Assembly (NCBI GenBank): GCA_036560705.1
Contig: DATBQR010000062.1
Span: forward strand, 1-64,000
DNA: 64,000 bases
From: RBG-16-66-20 sp036560705
Lineage (GTDB): Bacteria; Pseudomonadota; Gammaproteobacteria; Burkholderiales; SG8-39
Reading direction: 5' to 3'
The position numbers were made by a program, and so were the translations under genes. The notes under the pieces are model-generated. The model had not been told where the DNA came from, ran no database searches, and was given only the letters and a program-made list of their open reading frames with translations. The stretch's first letter is position 1; each line of letters opens with the position of its first letter. Below, one piece after another: positions 17,784 through 26,635 of this stretch.

Positions 17784-19352
17784 CTAGCGCGCGCGCTTGG
17801 TCTTGCTGACGATTTCTTCGCGCACGTCGGTGATCTCGCGCGCGCGGGACGCACCCGCGCCGTCGCAATGCTCCGTTCTCGGGCAATGCATGCTGCGCGG
17901 GCAGATGATGCGAGCCGGCTTGGACAGCGCATCCTCCACCCAGGCGATGTTCAGCACCCTTGCTGCGCCCTGGATGGCTTCGGCCGCGGCCTCGGGAATC
18001 CTCGCCTCGCCGTGCTGCTGCAGGCAGGCGCCGACGATGCTTTTCACCACCTTCTCCGCGTCTACGCCGTGCGAGTGCAGCGCCGGGGAGAGGTCCAGCC
18101 CGACCGACAGCACGTGAGAATTGCCGGCCATGTCGCTGGTGCGCCGGGAGTGGCAGCAATACAGCAGCGCCTGTTCGCCATCCAGCAGGACCGAGATCTG
18201 TGAGCCGCGATCCGCGCCGCGTCCGGCTTCCAGCATGCGAAAGACCGCCCAGTTCGGACACGGATCCGAAATCTGCGCCATGTTCCCCCAGGGCAGCGGG
18301 ATGCCGTTGCCGCGGTACACCGCGCGCAGGTATCCCGGCGGATAGGCGTCGAAGAAGTGCCAATAGGGATAGGGCGAAACCTTGGTCATCCGGCGCATGA
18401 CCACCGCCGGCGTGAGCTCGATCTTCTCTCCCGCCTCGACGCGGTAGGACTCGCGCGCGAGGAAGCGCCGGAACGGCGCTTTGGGGGCGAGCAGTGCGCC
18501 GGCGAAGAAGCTGCACTCGAAATCGCGCCACGCGTGCAGCACGTCCTGCGGACTCATGCCGGGCGCGGTGTGTGCGCCCTCGGGGCTGCCGCCCATTTCG
18601 CCGCCGGTGGCGTGCGCCGACTTCAGGCCGTCGCCGTCGTGCAGCACCTTGTGGGCCAGGTGCGAGGCGAGGTCGAACTTCAGGCGCGCCGGATCGTCCT
18701 GCAGCTCGCGGTTCAGGAAGATGGTGCGCGGCGATTCGAAGAACGAACGCACCATGCTGCGCAGTTCGCGGTCCTTGTCGCGCGCCAGCACCGGCTTCCT
18801 GTCGAACCAGCGCAGCGCCAGCCCGTGCTGCTTGCACAGGCGCGTGAGATCGTCCACGCTCAGCGGGAAGCGCCGCTCGCCGATGCTCTCGGCCGCGCGC
18901 TCGAGGTCCGGAAAATCGTTGCGCGACATTTCCTGGTGCGAGCGGATCAGCAGGTGCGCGAACTGCCGGCCCGTGGTGCCGGTCTGCGCGAGCAGCTCGG
19001 GGATCGCCGCCTGCAGCAGTTCCCGGGAGAACAGGAACGCCGGCTCGAGCGGCACCGAGGGCGCGCCGCCCAGCCGGCTCGCGGCGGCCGGCATTTCCGC
19101 CTCGGGGTTGCCGTCCAGGAACCAGCCCGGCTCGCGCTGGAACACCGAGGACAGGAGCCGCAGCACTTCGCTGGAAGGCACGCGCTTGCCGCTTTCGATC
19201 ATGCTCAGGTAGGACACCGACGGGGCGCCGGCCGAATCGAGCTGGATGCAGCGCGTGGACAGTTCCTCCAGCGTCAGGCCGTTGCGCTTGCGCAGCGCGC
19301 GCAGCTTGGTGCCGAGGAAGTGGCTTTTACGGACATGGGTCTCGGGGGTCAT
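17784..19352 (-). CDS. Large XRE-family regulator (DUF3612/ScfR-like)
   Basis: A 522-residue regulator. An N-terminal Cro/CI helix-turn-helix spans about residues 12-75, including SYLSMIESGKRVPSSEVLRLL. A long C-terminal sensory part follows, with a segment DLASHLAHKVLHDGDG near 230-245 and, near the C-terminus, a cysteine cluster CPRSMHCPRTEHC. The layout resembles fatty-acyl-CoA-responsive ScfR/RamB regulators and the DUF3612 proteins often found beside malate synthase genes. A direct role in controlling aceB and the two flanking reductase-like genes is inferred from position. Three GTGAAATT repeats lie just upstream of its start. Confidence 0.75.
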   Translation of the reverse strand: MTPETHVRKSHFLGTKLRALRKRNGLTLEELSTRCIQLDSAGAPSVSYLSMIESGKRVPSSEVLRLLSSVFQREPGWFLDGNPEAEMPAAASRLGGAPSVPLEPAFLFSRELLQAAIPELLAQTGTTGRQFAHLLIRSHQEMSRNDFPDLERAAESIGERRFPLSVDDLTRLCKQHGLALRWFDRKPVLARDKDRELRSMVRSFFESPRTIFLNRELQDDPARLKFDLASHLAHKVLHDGDGLKSAHATGGEMGGSPEGAHTAPGMSPQDVLHAWRDFECSFFAGALLAPKAPFRRFLARESYRVEAGEKIELTPAVVMRRMTKVSPYPYWHFFDAYPPGYLRAVYRGNGIPLPWGNMAQISDPCPNWAVFRMLEAGRGADRGSQISVLLDGEQALLYCCHSRRTSDMAGNSHVLSVGLDLSPALHSHGVDAEKVVKSIVGACLQQHGEARIPEAAAEAIQGAARVLNIAWVEDALSKPARIICPRSMHCPRTEHCDGAGASRAREITDVREEIVSKTKRAR

Positions 19353-19389
19353 GGAGGCGCGGCGAAGGCGGATGGGCGGGAAAGCGTTT

Positions 19390-19425
19390 GTGAAATTAAC
19401 AATGTGAAATTTCTACAGTGAAATT
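19390..19425. promoter_or_regulatory. Three 14-base-spaced GTGAAATT direct repeats
   Basis: GTGAAATT occurs at 19390-19397, 19404-19411 and 19418-19425, each separated by a six-base AT-rich spacer, giving an exact 14-base period. The array lies in the 129-base divergent gap between the XRE regulator and the second reductase-like gene, where both promoters must sit. It is a good candidate for the regulator's binding site. The factor and the sign of regulation are inferred. Confidence 0.6.
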
Positions 19426-19481
19426 TTCCATTTCTAGCCAGCATAATGCCTCATGTGCCACCCCAAGCAAAGGAACCCCGC

Positions 19482-20555
19482 TTGAAGCGCAACGTCCTGA
19501 TTCTGGGTGCCTCCTACGGTTCGCTGCTCGCCACCAAACTATTGATGGCCGGCCACCGCGTCACCCTCGTCTGCACGAGGGGCACGGCCGAGCTCGTCAG
19601 CCGCGAAGGCACGGTGGTCCGTTTCCCGATCAAGGGCTGGCAGGGGCTGCTGCAGGTGCCCTCGGCCGCCCTGTCCGGCAGCCTGGACGCCTGCGAACCG
19701 GCTTCGGCCGATCCTGCCCGGTACGACCTGGTCGTGCTCGGCATGCAGGAAGCGCAGTACGGCGAGCGCTCGGTGCGCGAACTGACGGGGCGCATTGCCC
19801 GTTCGAAGAAACCCTGCCTCGCCATCATGAACATGCCGCCGCCGCCGTTCCTGCGGCGCATCCCGGCGCTGGCCGCATTGGACCTGCGCCACTGCTACGC
19901 CGATCCGGCGGTCTGGGACGGCTTCGAGCCTGGCCTGGTGAGCCTGGCCAGCCCCGATCCGCAGGCGTTCCGCCCGCAGGGAGAGCCCAAGAACGTGCTG
20001 CAGGTCGGCCTGCCCACCAACTTCAAGGCGGCGCGCTTCGAATCCGACACGCACACCGCGCTGCTGCGCGAACTGGAGGCCGACATCGAGCGCGCGCGCT
20101 TCGCCGGCAAGAGCGATCTCGAGCTGCCGGTCAAGCTGAAGGTGCACGACTCGCTCTTCGTGCCGATGGCGAAATGGCCGATGCTGATCGCCGGCAACTA
20201 CCGCTGCATCCGCGCGCAGGAGATGATTTCCATCCGCGAGGCGGTGCACGGCGACCTAGACCGTTCGCGCGAGATCTACAATTGGGTCGCCGACCTGTGC
20301 ATGCGGCTGGGCGCGGAGGCGGCCGACCTCGTGCCCTTCGAGAAATACGCGAAAGCCGCGGAAGGGCTGGGCAAGCCGTCATCCGCCGCGCGCGCCTTGT
20401 TCAGCGGCGCACCCCACATCGAGCGGGTCGACAGCCTGGTGCACTGCATTGCGGGCCGCTTCGGGGCGCACAGCGCGCCGCTGCGCGAAATCGTCGGGCT
20501 GGTGGACGATCGCCTCGGGATGAACCGTCGCGTCGCAGAGTCCGTGGCCGCCTAA
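19482..20555 (+). CDS. Ketopantoate reductase-like NAD(P)-binding protein, paralogue B
   Basis: A 357-residue protein closely related to the one at 16632-17687. Shared landmarks are the Rossmann start LILGASYGSLLATKLLMAGH, the segments VVLGMQEAQYG and LPTNFKAARF, and LPVKLKVHDSLFVPMAKWPMLIAGNYRC. I prefer a TTG start at 19482 because AAAGGAA lies 6 bases before it and the protein then aligns end to end with its paralogue; an ATG at 19446 would add 12 residues. It is divergent from the XRE regulator and 36 bases upstream of aceB, so probably cotranscribed with malate synthase. Substrate unknown. Confidence 0.7.
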   Translation: MKRNVLILGASYGSLLATKLLMAGHRVTLVCTRGTAELVSREGTVVRFPIKGWQGLLQVPSAALSGSLDACEPASADPARYDLVVLGMQEAQYGERSVRELTGRIARSKKPCLAIMNMPPPPFLRRIPALAALDLRHCYADPAVWDGFEPGLVSLASPDPQAFRPQGEPKNVLQVGLPTNFKAARFESDTHTALLRELEADIERARFAGKSDLELPVKLKVHDSLFVPMAKWPMLIAGNYRCIRAQEMISIREAVHGDLDRSREIYNWVADLCMRLGAEAADLVPFEKYAKAAEGLGKPSSAARALFSGAPHIERVDSLVHCIAGRFGAHSAPLREIVGLVDDRLGMNRRVAESVAA

Positions 20556-20591
20556 CCTGAAATACCATCAAACCGAAAGACGTCAAACATC

Positions 20592-22193
<1,602 letters not shown>

Positions 22194-22230
22194 TCGGGAA
22201 CGGGGCGTCTCGACCGCCCTGGTCGCCCTG

Positions 22231-22995
22231 TTAGGAAAACTCCGCGATCACCGGCGCATGGTCGGAGGGCCGCTCCAGCTTGCGGGGTTCCCTGTCGACC
22301 GTGCTGCTGGTACAGCGCCGTGCGAGCTCAGCCGAGACGAGGATGTGGTCGATGCGCAGGCCCGCATTGCGCCGGAAACCCATCATGCGGTAGTCCCACC
22401 AGGAGTAGGTCTTGTCCGGCTGCTCGAACAGGCGGAATGAATCCTTGAGGCCGGGCGCGAGCAGCGCGCGCCACGCCGCGCGCTCGGGCTCGGAGACATG
22501 CACCTGCCCTTCCCAGGCCTTCGGATCGTGCACGTCGCGGTCTTCCGGCGCGACGTTGAAATCTCCCGCCACCGCGAGCTGCGGATGGCGCGCCATTTCC
22601 GCCGCCAGGTATTCCTTCAGGGCCGCGAACCAGCGCAGCTTGTAGTCGTACTTCTCAGAGCCCACGGCCTGCCCGTTGGGGCAATACACGCAAACCGCGC
22701 GTACGCCGTTCACAGTTGCCGCGATGACGCGCTTCTGCTCGTCGGCGAAGCCGGGCATTCCCATGCTCACCTCCGACAAGCCGGCGCGCGCAAGGATCGC
22801 CACGCCGTTGTAGGTTTTCTGCCCGGAGACCGCGGCCTGGTAGCCCGCGGCCTCGAGTTCGGCGCGCGGAAACCTGGGGTCTTCCAGCTTGAGTTCCTGC
22901 AGGCAAACGATGTCCGGCTGCGCCTTGGCCAGCCAGTCAGTGAGATGCGGCAGGCGGACCTTCAGCGAATTGACGTTCCAGGCCGCAAGCTTCAT
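22231..22995 (-). CDS. xthA: Exodeoxyribonuclease III
   Basis: A 254-residue endonuclease/exonuclease/phosphatase-fold protein. Characteristic pieces are AAWNVNSLKVRL (residues 4-15), CLQELKLEDPRFP (31-43), the AGDFNVAPEDRDVHDP metal and catalytic motif near 150-165, and RIDHILVS plus SDHAPV at the C-terminus. It repairs abasic sites and 3'-blocked ends in DNA. It lies 15 bases after the DUF4124-glutaredoxin gene and is probably the last gene of the folD-prlC string. A xthA paralogue of the exoA type is possible, but the function is the same. Confidence 0.92.
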   Translation of the reverse strand: MKLAAWNVNSLKVRLPHLTDWLAKAQPDIVCLQELKLEDPRFPRAELEAAGYQAAVSGQKTYNGVAILARAGLSEVSMGMPGFADEQKRVIAATVNGVRAVCVYCPNGQAVGSEKYDYKLRWFAALKEYLAAEMARHPQLAVAGDFNVAPEDRDVHDPKAWEGQVHVSEPERAAWRALLAPGLKDSFRLFEQPDKTYSWWDYRMMGFRRNAGLRIDHILVSAELARRCTSSTVDREPRKLERPSDHAPVIAEFS

Positions 22996-23010
22996 CTTGC
23001 GGCGGCGGGA

Positions 23011-23649
23011 CTACTTGGTATCGCCGGGGACGCCGTAAGGGCCGGGCTTCTGCGGCGTGCCCTGCAGGCCGCTGGGGTCGTAGGGCCCGGCCTTCTGCGA
23101 GGATGCCTCCACTTTTTCCGCCTGGGCGGCAGGCTTGCCGTCCGGCGCGTCGGGCGCTTTCTGCGAGCGCGCCGGGAAAACCCCCGCTCTCGGATAACCG
23201 GCGCTGTCGAGCAGCGCATCGAAGGCGCCCTGTTCGAAGCCGCGTTCGACGGAACGGCCGACGAGCATCGTCGGCACGTCGGTGCCGCCGGAGACGCGCT
23301 TCAGTTCTTCATTCGTGTCGTTTTCGAAGACCGAAACTTCCTTGAAAGGGATGCCGCGCTTGTTGAGCAGCGCGCGCGCGCGATCGCAGCCTTCCTTGCA
23401 GGCGGGCGCGGTGTAGAGCGTGACCGGAAAATCCTGCTGCAGGCGGGCAAGTTCGAAAGGCAGCGGGGCGCCGGACGGTTTGGCGGCCGCGCCGGCGGCG
23501 CTATCGGTCTTGCGTACGTCCTTCGCCGAAGCCGGGGGCGGCGTATCGGTGTACTGAATGCGGCCATTCTTGTCTACCCAGCGGTATTGCTGCGCATGGG
23601 CGAGCCCCGCGAGCGTGAGCAAGACGAGCAAAAAAGCCCTGGAAATCAT
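23011..23649 (-). CDS. DUF4124-glutaredoxin fusion, exported
   Basis: A 212-residue protein with a signal peptide (MISRAFLLVLLTLAGLAHA). A DUF4124 segment follows (QQYRWVDKNGRIQYTDTPPP, about 20-39), then a glutaredoxin-like domain (about 68-150) with VTLYTAPACKEGCDRAR in the active-site position and TDVPTMLVG as the cis-proline loop. The tail is low-complexity and proline-rich. The active-site spacing is CX3C rather than the usual CX2C, so redox activity should not be assumed. It is expected in the periplasm. Its ATG overlaps the prlC TGA by four bases, so it is coupled to the upstream peptidase gene. Confidence 0.8.
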   Translation of the reverse strand: MISRAFLLVLLTLAGLAHAQQYRWVDKNGRIQYTDTPPPASAKDVRKTDSAAGAAAKPSGAPLPFELARLQQDFPVTLYTAPACKEGCDRARALLNKRGIPFKEVSVFENDTNEELKRVSGGTDVPTMLVGRSVERGFEQGAFDALLDSAGYPRAGVFPARSQKAPDAPDGKPAAQAEKVEASSQKAGPYDPSGLQGTPQKPGPYGVPGDTK

Positions 23650-25709
23650 ATGGGAATCATACCACTGTGCCTAAGCAACGCATCCACGCTCGGCTCGCGG
23701 CCGCGGAAGGCGCGGAACGAATCGGCCGCCGGGCGGCTGCCGCCCACGGCGAGGATCTCGTCGCGGAACCGCGCGCCGGTCTCCGGGTCCAGCACGCCCC
23801 TGGACGAGCGCTTCTCTTCGAACGCGCTGTAGGCGTCCGCCGACAGCACCTCGGCCCATTTGTAGCTGTAGTAGCCCGCGGCGTAGCCGCCGGCGAAGAT
23901 GTGCGAAAAGCTGTTCGGGAAGCGGTTCCACGCGGGCGGCAGCAGCACCGCCACCTCGCGCCGCACCTCGCCCAGCAGTTCGAGCGCCGCGCGGCCGGAG
24001 TCGGGATGAAGCGCGGGATCGAAATCCGAGTGCAGCCGCATGTCGAACAGCGCGAACTCGATCTGCCTCAGCGTGTCGAGGCCCGAATGGAAATTCTTCG
24101 CCGCCAGCATTTTTTCGAACAGGGCGCGCGGCAGCGGCTCGCCGCTGTCGACATGCTTCGTCATGTGCCGCAGCACGTCCCATTCCCAGCAGAAGTTCTC
24201 CATGAACTGGCTCGGCAGCTCGACCGCGTCCCATTCCACGCCGTTGATGCCGGCGACGCCGAGATCCTCGACGCGCGTCAGCAGGTGGTGCAGGCCGTGG
24301 CCGAACTCGTGGAACAGCGTGATCACGTCGTCGTGCGTGAAGAGGGCCGGCTTGCCGCCAATGGGCCCCGAGAAATTGCAGTTGAGGTAGGCCACCGGGA
24401 CTTGGATGCCGGAGTCCAGGCGCCGCCTGGAAATCGCGCCGTCCATCCAGGCGCCGCCGCGCTTGGTGTCGCGCGCGTAGAGGTCGACGTAGAACTGGCC
24501 GACCAGTTCGCCGCCCGTGCCGCGGATGTCGAAAAAGCGCACGTCCTTGTGCCAGGTTTCGGTTTTTTGTTCCGAGATTGTCAATTGATATAGGCTCTGG
24601 ACCAATCCGAACATTCCCGGCAGCACCTGCGTCTCGGGGAAGTATTGCTTCACTTCCTGGTCGGAGAAGGCATAGCGCTTGGCGCGCAGCTTTTCCGAGG
24701 CGTAGGCGATGTCCCAGGATTCGAGCTTGCCGATGCCCAACTCGTCCCGGGAGAACTGCCGCAATTCGTCCAGGTCGCGCTCGGCGAAGGGACGCGCGCG
24801 GCGGGCCAGGTCGTGCAGGAAGTCGATCACCTGGTCCGGCGTCTGCGCCATCTTCGGCACCAGGGAGACTTCGGCGAAGCTGGGATAGCCGAGCAGCGCC
24901 GCGTCTTCTTTGCGCAGCTTGAGAATGCGCCCGATCAGCGGAGTGTTGTCCCACTCCGGCTTGCCGAATTCCGCGGCGCGCGTCGCGCTCGCGCGGTACA
25001 TCGTCTCGCGTACCGCGCGGTCTTCCGCGTACTGCATCACCGGAAAGTAGGAAGGCATCTGCAGCGTGAATTTCCAGCGCGGCTTGCCGTCCGTCCGGGT
25101 TCCATCTTTCGCCGCCGCTTCGCGGGCCGCGGCGAGGGCGTCCTCCGGTAGTCCGGAAATTTGATCTTTGCTCAAAAAAATCGAAAAGGCGTTCGTCGCA
25201 TCGAGCACGTTTTCGGAGAATTTCGCCGACAGCGAGGCGAGTTCCTCCTGGATCGCGGCGTAGCGCGGCTTCACCTCGGCGGGCAGCTCGGCGCCGCCGA
25301 GGCGGAAATCGCGCAGCGCGTTTTCCACCAGCTTCCTGCGCGCGGGCGGGAAGCCGGCGAATGCGGGGGAAGCCTTCAGTGCGCGGTATTTTTCGAACAG
25401 CCGCTGGTTCTGCCCCAGCTCCGTCCAGAACTGGGTGATCTTCGGCAGGCCGGCGTTGTAGGCCTCGCGCAAGGCCGGGCTGTCGAGCACCGCGTGCAGG
25501 TGCTCCACCTGCCCCCACGCGCGCGACAGGCGCTCGGTGGCGTTTTCCAGCGGCTGCACGAAGAGCTCCCAGGTCGGCGCCGCGTCCTCGGCCGCGCGCA
25601 TCGCGGCGCGCGCCTCCGACAGCAATCCGTCCGTCGCGGGGCCGACGTGTTCCGGCTTGATCTCGGAAAAACGCGGCAACCCGGAAAAATCCAGCAGGGG
25701 ATTACTCAA
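23646..25709 (-). CDS. prlC: Oligopeptidase A (M3 family zinc metallopeptidase)
   Basis: A 687-residue cytosolic peptidase of the thimet/oligopeptidase A family. The zinc-binding motif FHEFGHGLHHLL is intact (near residue 465), with the third ligand expected in the downstream helix. It degrades short peptides such as cleaved signal peptides. The start overlaps the 3' end of folD by eight bases and the stop overlaps the next gene by four, so folD, prlC, the DUF4124-glutaredoxin gene and xthA read as one operon. PrlC rather than Dcp is favoured by length and by the overall sequence. Confidence 0.92.
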   Translation of the reverse strand: MSNPLLDFSGLPRFSEIKPEHVGPATDGLLSEARAAMRAAEDAAPTWELFVQPLENATERLSRAWGQVEHLHAVLDSPALREAYNAGLPKITQFWTELGQNQRLFEKYRALKASPAFAGFPPARRKLVENALRDFRLGGAELPAEVKPRYAAIQEELASLSAKFSENVLDATNAFSIFLSKDQISGLPEDALAAAREAAAKDGTRTDGKPRWKFTLQMPSYFPVMQYAEDRAVRETMYRASATRAAEFGKPEWDNTPLIGRILKLRKEDAALLGYPSFAEVSLVPKMAQTPDQVIDFLHDLARRARPFAERDLDELRQFSRDELGIGKLESWDIAYASEKLRAKRYAFSDQEVKQYFPETQVLPGMFGLVQSLYQLTISEQKTETWHKDVRFFDIRGTGGELVGQFYVDLYARDTKRGGAWMDGAISRRRLDSGIQVPVAYLNCNFSGPIGGKPALFTHDDVITLFHEFGHGLHHLLTRVEDLGVAGINGVEWDAVELPSQFMENFCWEWDVLRHMTKHVDSGEPLPRALFEKMLAAKNFHSGLDTLRQIEFALFDMRLHSDFDPALHPDSGRAALELLGEVRREVAVLLPPAWNRFPNSFSHIFAGGYAAGYYSYKWAEVLSADAYSAFEEKRSSRGVLDPETGARFRDEILAVGGSRPAADSFRAFRGREPSVDALLRHSGMIPI

Positions 25710-26553
25710 TCGACATCTCCGCAGCGCGAACAGTATTGACGATCATCATGGCGACGGTCATCGGGCCGACGCCGCCCGGCACCGGGGTGATGCTCCCGGC
25801 AACTTCCCTCACCGCGGCAAAATCCACGTCGCCGGCGATCTTGCCGTCCGGCAGCCGGTTGATGCCGACGTCGATGACGCAGGCTCCCGGTTTGACCATG
25901 TCGGCGGTGATGAGTTTCGCGCGTCCCGCCGCGGCGACGAGAACGTCCGCCTGCCTCGTCACCGCCGCGAGATCCGCGGTCTTCGAATGGCAGATGGTGA
26001 CGGTCGCGTCCTTTTGCAACAGCAGCAGCGCGAGTGGCCTGCCGACGATGGTCGAGCGGCCGACGATCGTCGCGTTCTTGCCGGCGAGCGCCACGCCGGC
26101 ATGCTCGATCAGCCGCATTACCCCCGCCGGGGTTCCCGGTACGAATCCGGGGCGCCCCTGCACCAGCGCTCCCAGATTGACCGCGTGGAAGCCGTCCACG
26201 TCTTTCGCCGGCGACACGGCGGCGAGCACACGGGCGCCCTCGATCTGCCGCGGCAGCGGCAGCTGCACCAGGATCCCGTGCACCCGGGGATCGGCGTTCA
26301 GCTGCGCCACCCGTTCCAGCAGCGTGGTTTCTGAAACGTTCAGCGGAAATTCGTGGACTTCGGAACGAACGCCGGTCTCCTCGCAGGCGCGCGCCTTGTT
26401 CCGCACGTACACGCGCGACGCCGGATCGTCGCCGGCGAGGATGGCGGCAAGCCCGGGGCGCATCCCGCGCGCCGCGAGCGAATCGACAAGGCTCTTTTGC
26501 GCTGCGCGCACGGCAGCGGCGAGCGATTTTCCGTCGATCAATGTTGCGGCCAT
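25702..26553 (-). CDS. folD: Methylenetetrahydrofolate dehydrogenase/cyclohydrolase
   Basis: A 283-residue bifunctional FolD. It interconverts 5,10-methylene-, 5,10-methenyl- and 10-formyl-tetrahydrofolate in the cytosol with NADP. Landmarks are GDDPASRVYVRNKARACEE (around 40-58, with the catalytic YxxxK: YVRNK), VQLPLPRQIE, FVPGTPAGVMRLI and the nucleotide loop IVGRSTIVGRPLALLL. It heads the minus-strand operon and diverges from aceE. On its strand TATAGT lies five bases before the ATG, so the message may be leaderless. Confidence 0.95.
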   Translation of the reverse strand: MAATLIDGKSLAAAVRAAQKSLVDSLAARGMRPGLAAILAGDDPASRVYVRNKARACEETGVRSEVHEFPLNVSETTLLERVAQLNADPRVHGILVQLPLPRQIEGARVLAAVSPAKDVDGFHAVNLGALVQGRPGFVPGTPAGVMRLIEHAGVALAGKNATIVGRSTIVGRPLALLLLQKDATVTICHSKTADLAAVTRQADVLVAAAGRAKLITADMVKPGACVIDVGINRLPDGKIAGDVDFAAVREVAGSITPVPGGVGPMTVAMMIVNTVRAAEMSIE

Positions 26554-26558
26554 GGCAT

Positions 26559-26566
26559 ACTATAAA
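26559..26566. promoter_or_regulatory. Overlapping -10 hexamers between folD and aceE
   Basis: ACTATAAA holds TATAGT on the minus strand (26564-26559), five bases before the folD ATG, and TATAAA on the plus strand (26561-26566), about 70 bases before the aceE ATG. No convincing -35 was found for either. aceE would have a leader with AGGAGG; folD would have none. Confidence 0.4.
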
Positions 26567-26635
26567 TCACCCCGTATTACTGTCCCGCTTCGAATCCCTC
26601 TCTAACCTCTACAAGAGATAAAGCAGGAGGAAGCC

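Noticed and set aside
22194..22230. Terminator between aceB and xthA
   Set aside because: No stem of more than five base pairs with a following T-run could be found in the 37 bases.
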